DNA from: Oscillospiraceae bacterium
GTDB taxonomy: Bacteria; Bacillota; Clostridia; Oscillospirales; Oscillospiraceae
DNA: 37,406 nucleotides
Direction: 5' to 3'
Assembly (NCBI GenBank): GCA_017552325.1
Contig: JAFZQE010000050.1
Coordinates: 1 to 37,406, forward strand
How positions within the stretch are numbered: the stretch's first letter is position 1; the number at the start of each line of letters is the position of its first letter. Position numbers and translations under genes: made by a program. Positions 1-6,607 of the stretch are shown one piece after another. The notes under the pieces were generated by a model. It did not search any database and had not been told where the DNA came from. It saw only the letters and a list, made by a program, of their open reading frames with translations.

Positions 1-928
1 CGACGGTCACGTTCTCCAGCAGCGCGTCGCGCTTGATGGCGTTGTAGATATCGGGCTCGGAATCCTGGTCGAGGTTGATGACCTTGGCATAGCAGCCGCC
101 CTCGAAGGTGAACACGCCGTTGTCGTCCCAGCCGTGCTCGTCGTCGCCGATCAGCAGGCGCTTCGGGTCGGTGGACAGGGTGGTCTTGCCGGTGCCGGAG
201 AGGCCGAAGAAGATCGCGGTGTTCTCGCCGTTCATGTCGGTATTGGCCGAGCAGTGCATCGCGGCGATGCCCTTGAGCGGCAGGTAGTAGTTCATCATCG
301 AGAACATGCCCTTCTTCATCTCGCCGCCGTACCAGGTGTTGATGATGACCTGCTCGCGGCTGGTGACGTTGAAGGCCACAACGGTCTCGGAGTTGAGGCC
401 GAGCTCCCTGTAGTTCGTGCAGCGGGCCTTGCTGGCGGTGTAGACCACAAAGTCGGGCTCGAAGTTCTCGAGCTCCTCCTCGGTGGGCTTGATGAACATG
501 TTGCGCACGAAGTGGGCCTGCCAGGCGACCTCCATGATAAAGCGGATGGCCATGCGGGTGTCCCTGTTCGCGCCGCAGAAGGCGTCGACCACGTAGAGCT
601 TCTTGTTGCACAGCTCGTCCTGCGCCAGCTTCCTGACGATATCCCAGGTCTCCTGCGTCATCGGGTGGTTGTCGTTTTTATATCCCTCGCTGGTCCACCA
701 CACGGTGTCGCGGGAGGTATCGTCCATGACGATGTATTTGTCCTTGGGGGAACGGCCGGTGTACACGCCGGTCATGACGTTGACGGCGTCAAGCTCGGTG
801 ATCACGCCCTTGTCGAAGCCCTCGAGGGACGGATCCATCTCGTCCCGGAAAAGCTGCTCGTAGCCGGGATTGCGGATGATCTCGGTCGCGCCGGTGATGC
901 CGTATTTGCTCAGATCAAGGATAGACAT
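1..928 (-). CDS. pckA: Phosphoenolpyruvate carboxykinase (ATP), 3' end outside window
   Basis: Catalyses the ATP-dependent interconversion of oxaloacetate and phosphoenolpyruvate in the cytoplasm; in fermenting anaerobes it often runs towards oxaloacetate. About 309 residues are visible of a usual length near 530, and the C-terminus lies beyond base 1. Seen in order: the substrate loop GRSPKDKY, the KKGMFS and MHCSAN segments of the active site, a P-loop GLSGTGKTT with Lys at residue 248, and then GDDEHGW and FEGGCYAK. The start is the ATG at 928 ([10 protein letters not shown]), preceded on the minus strand by GGAAAGAGG. It has its own promoter (962-990), is separated from the upstream Ig-repeat gene by a strong terminator, and appears to be monocistronic at its 5' end. 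The motifs leave little room for another assignment. Confidence 0.97.
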   Translation of the reverse strand, partial: MSILDLSKYGITGATEIIRNPGYEQLFRDEMDPSLEGFDKGVITELDAVNVMTGVYTGRSPKDKYIVMDDTSRDTVWWTSEGYKNDNHPMTQETWDIVRKLAQDELCNKKLYVVDAFCGANRDTRMAIRFIMEVAWQAHFVRNMFIKPTEEELENFEPDFVVYTASKARCTNYRELGLNSETVVAFNVTSREQVIINTWYGGEMKKGMFSMMNYYLPLKGIAAMHCSANTDMNGENTAIFFGLSGTGKTTLSTDPKRLLIGDDEHGWDDNGVFTFEGGCYAKVINLDQDSEPDIYNAIKRDALLENVTV

Positions 929-961
929 ATATCAAACCTCTTTCCTTTAAAAGATAGTTTT

Positions 962-990
962 ACTATATCACAAGAATCCTCCTGCGTCAA
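962..990 (-). promoter_or_regulatory. pckA promoter
   Basis: On the minus strand, TTGACG (985-990) and TATAGT (962-967) are separated by 17 bp, placing the start point about 20-30 bases upstream of the pckA ribosome binding site. It lies between the upstream gene's terminator and pckA. Confidence 0.75.
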
Positions 991-1013
991 TCGCGCCGGG
1001 GCCGGATTGCGCG

Positions 1014-1050
1014 CAAAAAGCCCCCCGGAGGATCTTATCCTCCGGGGGGC
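1014..1050 (-). terminator. Terminator of the transglutaminase-like/Ig gene
   Basis: A perfect 14-bp stem (1020-1033 with 1037-1050), a 3-base loop and a following T-run on the minus strand. It lies 6 bases after the stop codon at 1057-1059 and insulates pckA. Confidence 0.93.
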
Positions 1051-1056
1051 TGGTTT

Positions 1057-3474
1057 TCAGTTGACCGTCAGCGTGGCCGCTGCGGAAATGACGCTGCCGT
1101 TGATGTCCGTGATCTTGCAGCGGTACTGATAGCCGCTGCGGTAGCTCTTGGCCTCGACGGAGAGGCTGGCCGTCACCGCGCTGTCGCCGCTGCAGTTGGT
1201 CCAACTGTCCGTCTCGCTCTTGCGGAACTGCCACTGATAGCTCGGAGAGACGCCGCCGACAGTCACGGTAAAGACCGCGGTCTCGCCGAGCGCCGCCGTC
1301 ACGTCCTGCGGCTGCCCGGTAACGACCGGGAGCGCTTTCAGCACAGCCGCTTCGGTAGTCACGCTTCCGACGCTGTTGCTGACCTTGCAGCGGTACTGAT
1401 AGCCGTTGCGGTAGCTCTTGACCTCGACGGAAAGGCTGGCCGTCACGGCGCTGTCGCCGCTGCATTTGGTCCAGCTGTCCGTGTCGTTCTTGCGGAACTG
1501 CCACTGATAGCTCAGGCCCTCGCCGCTCGCCTGCACGGTGAACACCGCCGTCTCGCCGATGGCGGCAGACGCGGCAGCGGGCTGTCCGGTGATGGTGGGC
1601 GCAGACGCCACGCTCAGAACGGCGGCTTCGGAGTTGACGCTGCCCGCGGCGTTGCTGACCGCGCAGCGATAGCGGTAGCCGTCGCGGTAGCTCTTGACCT
1701 CGACGGAGAGGCTGGCCGTCACGGCGCTGTCGCCGCTGCACTTGCTCCAGCTGTCCGTGCCGGGCTTGCAGAAGTACCACTGATAGCTCAGGCCATCGCC
1801 GCTCGCCTTTACAGTGAAGCTCACCGTCTCGCCGGGCGCGGCGCTCGCATCCTGCGGCTGCGCCGTGATCGTGGGCAGGAGCAGAAGACTCGCCGCCTCG
1901 GAATAGGTGCTGCCGAGGCTGTTCTTGACCAGGCAGCGGTACTGGTAGCCGCTGCGGTAGGCCTTGGCCTCGACGGAGAAGGAAGCCGTCGCGGCTTCAT
2001 CGCCGCTGCACTTGCTCCAGCTCCCGTCGGCGGTCTTGCGGAAGTACCACTGATAGCTCAGGCCGCCGCCGACTGCCTGAACGGAGAAGATCGCCGTCTC
2101 GCCTGTCGACACGCTCTGATCCAGGGGCTGCGTTTCGATCTCGGGCTTGGTCTGCTCCTTGACCGTCAGCTTTGCCGTATTGGAATAGACGCTGCCGGCT
2201 GCATTCTTCACCTGGCAGCGGTACTGGTAGCCGTCGCGGTAGCTTTTTGCCTCGATGCTGATGGTATCGCTCTGCGCGCTGCTGCCGCTGCACTTGCTCC
2301 AGCTGCCCGAGCTGCTCTTGCGGAAATACCACTGATAGCTCAGGCCGGAGCCGCTGGCCTTCACCGCAAATTCGGCCGTGTCGCCCACATAGGCCGTCAC
2401 GCTCTTCGGATTCTTGCTGATCTCGGGCTTGTTCAGCAGCGCGTCGAGGTCGATGTCCTCCGTGCCCATCGGATACTGACGGGTAAAGGAGAGCAGCGAA
2501 TACTCCCTGTTGCGGGTATGGCCGGTGAAGGACTCGCTCCCCTTCAGCAGCCAGGCGCGGCTCGTGCCGCCGGCGTCGAGGGCGGCGTCGGCATTGTAGT
2601 AGAGCTCGCCGATGCGCGCGATGTTCCAGGCGTGATCCTGCGCGTTCGCGCGGCCGAGGATCACCCGGCAGTCGACGCCCGCCTCCAGCAGCAGGCGGTA
2701 CATCAGAACGGAGAAGCCCCGGGCGCTGCCCGAGCCGCCGATCAGCGCGCTGTAGGCGGTGTTCGTCTCATCGTCGCCGGAGCTGTCAAGGGCAGTGTGG
2801 CCGCAGACATAGTCGTACACGCGCAGGACCTTTTCCTGCTCGCTCAGGCCGCTTAGACTCAGCCCGCTGAGCAGAGAGGCGACCGCCGTGTCGACCGCGG
2901 ACTCCTCATCCTCCGTCGTCAGATAGCGAAGCTGGATTTGACCCTCGTAGTCATAGCCCGTGCTCGTGGGGATCTCGGCGCAGCTGAGATTGCCGGAGAC
3001 GAAGTGGATCAGGAGGTAGTCGCCCTGCTTCGGCGCGCCGGTGTGCGCGCAGGCGGCAGTAGCCAGGTCCTTGACCGTCACGTCGAGCGCCTCTTCCGCA
3101 TGCATCAGAAAGTAGACCGTGTCGCTGCGCAGGACCATCTCCCGCCGGAGGATGGCGGCCAGGCCGTCCATGCCCTCGCACTCCTCATAGATCACGATCG
3201 GCGGGTCTTCCTCATTCCGCACCGCCATGGTCTCGACAGCCAGGGCCTCCGCCAGGTCAGCATACAGCGGGTTGACGTATGTATCGCTGATCGTCCTGCT
3301 TACGACCGAAGCTGCGGGCTCATGGACGGTGGCGGCAGGGATCTGCTCTTCCTCCGCAGTCTCCAGCTCCTCGATCGAAATGATCTCGATCTCCTCCGCC
3401 GCCGCGGAGAGCGGCAGCAGCGTGATCAGCATCAGAACGCCGAGAAGCAGAGCCAGGATATTCTTTATTTTCAT
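1057..3474 (-). CDS. Secreted protein: transglutaminase-like domain plus five Ig-like repeats
   Basis: 805 residues. There is an N-terminal signal peptide (MKIKNILALLLGVLMLITLL, cleavage probably after SAAA), followed by an acidic linker. Residues about 200-310 resemble a transglutaminase-like (Transglut_core) domain, with DHAWN (His281) and an Asp at 296, but the position expected to hold the nucleophilic Cys is Ala251 (context GSGSARGF), so the fold is probably catalytically dead. Residues about 348-805 are five Ig-like repeats of roughly 90 residues, each with SYQW, W.KCSG and YRC motifs. There is no LPXTG, choline-binding or SLH anchor; the protein ends on the last repeat. Start at 3474 with AAGGAAGGA upstream and its own promoter. 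The four other genes of this repeat family in the window share the C-terminal architecture. Likely extracellular or envelope-associated; ligand unknown. Confidence 0.9.
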   Translation of the reverse strand: MKIKNILALLLGVLMLITLLPLSAAAEEIEIISIEELETAEEEQIPAATVHEPAASVVSRTISDTYVNPLYADLAEALAVETMAVRNEEDPPIVIYEECEGMDGLAAILRREMVLRSDTVYFLMHAEEALDVTVKDLATAACAHTGAPKQGDYLLIHFVSGNLSCAEIPTSTGYDYEGQIQLRYLTTEDEESAVDTAVASLLSGLSLSGLSEQEKVLRVYDYVCGHTALDSSGDDETNTAYSALIGGSGSARGFSVLMYRLLLEAGVDCRVILGRANAQDHAWNIARIGELYYNADAALDAGGTSRAWLLKGSESFTGHTRNREYSLLSFTRQYPMGTEDIDLDALLNKPEISKNPKSVTAYVGDTAEFAVKASGSGLSYQWYFRKSSSGSWSKCSGSSAQSDTISIEAKSYRDGYQYRCQVKNAAGSVYSNTAKLTVKEQTKPEIETQPLDQSVSTGETAIFSVQAVGGGLSYQWYFRKTADGSWSKCSGDEAATASFSVEAKAYRSGYQYRCLVKNSLGSTYSEAASLLLLPTITAQPQDASAAPGETVSFTVKASGDGLSYQWYFCKPGTDSWSKCSGDSAVTASLSVEVKSYRDGYRYRCAVSNAAGSVNSEAAVLSVASAPTITGQPAAASAAIGETAVFTVQASGEGLSYQWQFRKNDTDSWTKCSGDSAVTASLSVEVKSYRNGYQYRCKVSNSVGSVTTEAAVLKALPVVTGQPQDVTAALGETAVFTVTVGGVSPSYQWQFRKSETDSWTNCSGDSAVTASLSVEAKSYRSGYQYRCKITDINGSVISAAATLTVN

Positions 3475-3516
3475 CAGGATGTCCTTCCTTTTCGATTCAA
3501 GGCTTTTCTTCTTGAC

Positions 3517-3544
3517 ATTATATCCGAAACGGCGGACTTGTCAA
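3517..3544 (-). promoter_or_regulatory. Promoter of the transglutaminase-like/Ig gene
   Basis: Minus-strand TTGACA (3539-3544) and TATAAT (3517-3522), both consensus, separated by 16 bp, about 45 bases upstream of the start codon at 3474. Confidence 0.85.
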
Positions 3545-3565
3545 GTTGAAGTCCTTTCCAAGAAG

Positions 3566-3601
3566 AGCGGACGCCGTGTCCTCCCGGAGACGGCGTCCGC
3601 T
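3566..3601 (-). terminator. Hairpin after the small gene at 3610
   Basis: A perfect 12-bp GC-rich stem (3566-3577 with 3590-3601) lies 8 bases downstream of the TAA at 3610-3612. The minus-strand tail is CTTCTTGG, so the T-tract is poor. It is probably a terminator but a weak one. Confidence 0.6.
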
Positions 3602-3609
3602 GTGATGTC

Positions 3610-3990
3610 TTATACGAGGCCGCCCGGCTCATCCGGCTGATCGGCCTTCGGCTCGGCATACTCCTCGACGGTGATCGCCGGATTGCCCGCGCAGATCGTT
3701 TCCCTGAGGCGCTCCGCGCTCTTCGCGCGCTCCACCATCAGGATCAGGGGCTTTTCCGCGCCGTAATCCAGACGCAGCTTGACGACCGGCACGCCGCGGC
3801 CGCAGCAGCACTGCGGATAATACAGCGAAGGCTGCGTGCGCAGCGCCGTGATCGCCGACAGAGGCAGATACTGCCCCTCGAAATAGACGGCGTTCTTCGA
3901 CACCTTGTATTTTTCAATGCTCTCGGCTTCCTTCCGGTCCGCGCGGACGTCCGGAAGCTCTTTTCCTTCGACGATGCAGGTCCAGGCCAT
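3610..3990 (-). CDS. Conserved-looking small protein of unknown function
   Basis: 126 residues, with no signal peptide or membrane segment. I do not recognise the family. The middle reads like a small all-beta PH-like or bacterial PH-type fold: YFEGQYLPLSAIT, then a Cys cluster (QCCCGRG), then VVKLRLDYG and PLILMVERAKSAERL. The alternating hydrophobic strands followed by a helix are what I base this on, and it is weak evidence. The start at 3990 is supported by AAAGGAG 8 bases upstream and by a promoter at 4018-4047. It is a single gene, divergent from the pantothenate operon; the two promoters are back to back within 80 bases. The three consecutive cysteines could bind metal, but nothing else supports that. 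Confidence 0.75.
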   Translation of the reverse strand: MAWTCIVEGKELPDVRADRKEAESIEKYKVSKNAVYFEGQYLPLSAITALRTQPSLYYPQCCCGRGVPVVKLRLDYGAEKPLILMVERAKSAERLRETICAGNPAITVEEYAEPKADQPDEPGGLV

Positions 3991-4017
3991 AATGATCTCT
4001 CCTTTTCTTTTTTCTTT

Positions 4018-4047
4018 ATCCTACCACAGGCGCGCCCCTGCTTTCAA
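4018..4047 (-). promoter_or_regulatory. Promoter of the gene at 3610-3990
   Basis: Minus-strand TTGAAA (4042-4047) and TAGGAT (4018-4023) separated by 18 bp, about 28 bases upstream of the start codon. Confidence 0.5.
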
Positions 4048-4069
4048 GTCTTTTTCTTGCCGTGATTTC

Positions 4070-4098
4070 TTGACAAACGCGGGGAAAACGTCTATCAT
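4070..4098 (+). promoter_or_regulatory. Promoter of the pantothenate operon
   Basis: Plus-strand TTGACA (4070-4075) and TATCAT (4093-4098) separated by 17 bp. Transcription would start near 4105 and give a leader of about 45 bases. No riboswitch-like structure is apparent beyond a short CCGGG/CCCGG hairpin. Confidence 0.85.
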
Positions 4099-4150
4099 AG
4101 CCTTGCGCCGCACCGGGCCTGACCCGGGCGACAGCAGAAAGGAATTGAAT

Positions 4151-4759
4151 ATGGAAAACGCAAATCGCCGCACGGACGTGCAGAAGATGGCCGTTCTGTC
4201 GATCCTGATCGCGCTGATCATCGCGCTGCAGGTGTTCAGCACCTTCATCAAGTTCGGCCCGTACAACATCACGCTGGCTCTGACGCCCGTCATCATCGGC
4301 GGCGCGCTCTACGGCCTCGGCGCGGGAACGCTGCTCGGCGGCGTCTTCGGTCTGGTCATCCTGCTGATCGGGATCCTCGGCTGGGACGGCGGCGGCACGA
4401 TGGCCCTGATCCAGATGCGCCCCGTCGCCTGCATCGGCATCATCCTGCTGCGCGGCCTCTGCGCCGGCTTCCTCTCCGCGCTGGTTTTCCGGCAGCTTTC
4501 AAAGAAAAGCATCCACGCCGGCTCTCTCGGCGCGAGCATCGTCTGCCCCGTGGTCAACACCGCGATCTTTGTCATCGGCATGGTGCTGTGCTTCGGCGAC
4601 ATCCTGGCTCCCGGCGCGCAGGAGAAGGGACAGAGCATCCTGGTCTACACCATCATGGCGCTGGCGGGGATCAACTTCGTCATCGAGCTGATCGTCAACG
4701 TCGCGCTGGCCTCCGGCATCACGACCTTCCTCCGCTACAGGATGGGAAGAAAGGAGTAA
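4151..4759 (+). CDS. ECF transporter S component, probably for pantothenate
   Basis: 202-residue integral membrane protein with about six hydrophobic segments and no ATPase domain, as expected for the substrate-binding S subunit of an energy-coupling factor transporter. It would work with shared EcfA/EcfA'/EcfT subunits encoded elsewhere. The N-terminal QKMAVLSILIALIIALQV helix is typical of S components that dock on EcfT. The start at 4151 is chosen because AAAGGA lies 7 bases upstream and because more upstream in-frame starts would fall before the promoter. The gene is followed after 4 bases by coaX, which points to pantothenate (PanT-like) as substrate. This specificity is inferred from context only; the S-component assignment itself is firm. 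Confidence 0.88.
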   Translation: MENANRRTDVQKMAVLSILIALIIALQVFSTFIKFGPYNITLALTPVIIGGALYGLGAGTLLGGVFGLVILLIGILGWDGGGTMALIQMRPVACIGIILLRGLCAGFLSALVFRQLSKKSIHAGSLGASIVCPVVNTAIFVIGMVLCFGDILAPGAQEKGQSILVYTIMALAGINFVIELIVNVALASGITTFLRYRMGRKE

Positions 4760-4763
4760 GCCC

Positions 4764-5525
4764 ATGATCCTCGGAATCGACGTCGGCAACACCAATATCG
4801 TGATCGGCTGCCTGGATGAAGGCAGCGTCAGCAACACGGTGCGCGTGCGCACCGAGGTCGGCACCGCGGCGGAGTTCGGCATCAAGCTGCGCCAGCTTTT
4901 CGACTTCTTCGGCATCGACAGCCACGGCTTCGAGGGCGCGATCCTCTCCTCCGTCGTACCGCCTGTGACCGAGCCGCTCAAGCAGGCCGTCGAATGGCTG
5001 ACCGGGGTCAAATGCCTGCTGGTCGGCCCCGGGATGAAGACCGGGATGAACGTGCGCATCGACGATCCGGGCACCCTGGGCTGCGACCTCGTCGTCGGCG
5101 GCGTCGCGGCCATCGCGGAATACGGCGCGCCGCTGATCGTCCTCGACCTCGGCACCGCCACGACGATCACACTGATCGACGAAAACAAATGCTTCCGCGG
5201 CGGCGCGATCCTGCCCGGCGTCAAGCTGAGCTACTCGGCCCTCGCCGCAGGTACAAGCCTACTGCCGGATATCTCCATCACCCCGCCGAAAAAGTGCGTC
5301 GCCACCAACACGGTCGACTGCATGCGCTCCGGCGCGGTGTTCGGCACCGCCGCCACGATCGACGGCATGGTCGAGCGCATGGAGGCAGAATACGGACAGC
5401 GCTGCACCGTCGTCGCCACCGGCGGAATCGCGTCCAGCATCGTCCCCTACTGCAGGCGGGAAATCATCTGCGACGATATGCTCCTGCTCAAGGGACTCTG
5501 GGTGCTGTATAAAAAGAACACCTGA
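4764..5525 (+). CDS. coaX: Type III pantothenate kinase
   Basis: 253 residues, close to the usual 250-260. Phosphorylates pantothenate in the first committed step of coenzyme A synthesis, in the cytoplasm. It belongs to the ASKHA fold: DVGNTNIVIG at residues 5-14 is the phosphate-1 motif, LDLGTATTITLID is phosphate-2, and VATGGIAS near residue 218 is the adenosine motif; CoaX signature regions GGAILPG and SVVPPVT are also seen. CoaX enzymes need a monovalent cation and are not feedback-inhibited by CoA (family knowledge). The start at 4764 has GAAAGGAG upstream, overlapping the end of the S-component gene, so the two are co-transcribed as uptake followed by phosphorylation of the same vitamin. 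Confidence 0.97.
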   Translation: MILGIDVGNTNIVIGCLDEGSVSNTVRVRTEVGTAAEFGIKLRQLFDFFGIDSHGFEGAILSSVVPPVTEPLKQAVEWLTGVKCLLVGPGMKTGMNVRIDDPGTLGCDLVVGGVAAIAEYGAPLIVLDLGTATTITLIDENKCFRGGAILPGVKLSYSALAAGTSLLPDISITPPKKCVATNTVDCMRSGAVFGTAATIDGMVERMEAEYGQRCTVVATGGIASSIVPYCRREIICDDMLLLKGLWVLYKKNT

Positions 5526-5550
5526 GGCTTTCCGCAACATGCAAAGCATC

Positions 5551-5580
5551 AAGCCCGGCTCAGTAAGCCGGGCTTTGTCC
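5551..5580 (+). terminator. coaX terminator, possibly bidirectional
   Basis: A perfect 10-bp stem AAGCCCGGCT/AGCCGGGCTT (5551-5560 with 5566-5575) followed by TTGTCCTG. The convergent pyruvate kinase gene would also run into it on the minus strand, after the AT-rich repeat array. Confidence 0.85.
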
Positions 5581-5592
5581 TGTTCATTATTG

Positions 5593-5662
5593 TTTACATA
5601 ATATAATTGACGTAATATAATAAACATAATATTATTTACATATTATCATTCACATAATTTTC
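5593..5662 (-). repeat. 14-bp AT-rich tandem repeat array, five units
   Basis: Five consecutive 14-bp units at 5593, 5607, 5621, 5635 and 5649. In plus-strand sense the consensus is TTTACATAATATTA; in the sense of the neighbouring minus-strand gene it is TAATATTATGTAAA. The last two units overlap the end of the pyruvate kinase gene and encode its final residues and stop codon. Related arrays occur at 14080, 17546 and 30425, all in the same orientation and all at the 3' end of a minus-strand gene. Function unknown. Confidence 0.85.
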
Positions 5663-6604
5663 TGCCTCGCGGACGGTCTGCGCCATATAGCGGATCGCCT
5701 CAACCGGGTGGGCGCCGACGGCGGTCTCGCCGGTGAGCATGACCGAGGCCGCGCCGTCGAGCACGGCGTTGAAGATGTCGCTGACTTCGGCGCGGGTCGG
5801 CACCGGGCTGCGCTCCATCGAGGCGAGCATCTGCGTGACGACCATGAAGGGTTTTTGTGCGCTGCGGCAAGCCGCAGCAATACGTTTCTGGAGAACCGGC
5901 AGCTCCCACAGGGGGCCGCTGTTGCCGAGGTCGCCGCGCGCGATGACGATCTCGTCGGCGGCGGGCAGCAGCTCGTCCAGCCGGGCGACGCCCTCGCGGT
6001 TCTCGATCTTGGCGAAGATGCGGATCCCCTCTCCCCCGGCCCCGTCCAGCGCGGCGCGCAGGGCCTCCAGGTCGGCGCGGCAGCGCACGAAGGGCTGCAT
6101 GACCCCGGTCACGCCGAAGTCGTGCGCGAGGGTGAGGTTTTGCCGGTCGGCCTCCGTCAGCGGCGGCAGGCGCAGTTCGACGCCCGGCAGCGCGACGCTT
6201 TTGCGCGACGAAAGCGTCCCGCCGCGCAGGACGAGGGCGCTGTCGGCGTTATGCGCGCAAAGCAGCAGCTTTCCGTCGTCGAGCAGGATCTCCTGTCCGG
6301 GTGCGATCTCGCTTCGTATCTCCGGCGCGAGGAAATCGAGGGGCACGGTCTCGCCCTCGCGCAGCGCGAGCGGCGCGGGCAGCGCCTTGACGCGCATCTC
6401 CGGGCCCTGCATGTCGATCAGCAGCTTCGGCGACATGCCGCAGCGGCGGCCGGCCTCGCGCAGCGCCTCGACCATGGGCGCGGCCTCCGGCAGCGTGACG
6501 TGCGAGAGATTCAGCCGCACGCCCGTCATCCCCTGCCGCAGCATGGCCTCCAGCGTATCCGCCGAGGCGCAGGCCGGGCCGAGGGTCCCGTACACGTCGA
6601 CCAT
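5636..6604 (-). CDS. pyk: Short pyruvate kinase lacking the C-terminal domain
   Basis: 322 residues against about 470-590 for typical bacterial pyruvate kinases. The barrel and the B-domain lid are present: TLGPA near the N-terminus, RLNLSH, DMQGPEMR, FAKIENREG (catalytic Lys and the Mg ligand Glu), IARGDLG (Mg ligand Asp) and MLTGETAVG. The sequence ends right after the barrel's last helix (YMAQTVREAEN), so the C-terminal allosteric domain is absent. The final residues YVNDNM and the stop codon are encoded inside the 14-bp repeat array, which suggests that the repeat truncated or capped the gene. GDLG is followed by NSGPLWELP rather than the usual VEIP. The start codon lies 3 bases after the pepP stop, so the two genes form an operon. 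It may be a functional barrel-only enzyme or a decaying copy. Confidence 0.88.
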   Translation of the reverse strand: MVDVYGTLGPACASADTLEAMLRQGMTGVRLNLSHVTLPEAAPMVEALREAGRRCGMSPKLLIDMQGPEMRVKALPAPLALREGETVPLDFLAPEIRSEIAPGQEILLDDGKLLLCAHNADSALVLRGGTLSSRKSVALPGVELRLPPLTEADRQNLTLAHDFGVTGVMQPFVRCRADLEALRAALDGAGGEGIRIFAKIENREGVARLDELLPAADEIVIARGDLGNSGPLWELPVLQKRIAAACRSAQKPFMVVTQMLASMERSPVPTRAEVSDIFNAVLDGAASVMLTGETAVGAHPVEAIRYMAQTVREAENYVNDNM

Positions 6605-6607
6605 CGC

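Noticed and set aside
4104-4150. Riboswitch upstream of the pantothenate operon
   Set aside because: The leader is only about 45 bases with a single short hairpin, too small for a known riboswitch class.
5593-5662. CRISPR array
   Set aside because: The 14-bp units are contiguous with no unique spacers, too short for CRISPR repeats, and no cas genes are near.
5593-5662. Iterons of a plasmid or chromosomal replication origin
   Set aside because: No replication initiator gene, no DnaA-box cluster, and the same units occur at four scattered gene ends between housekeeping genes.
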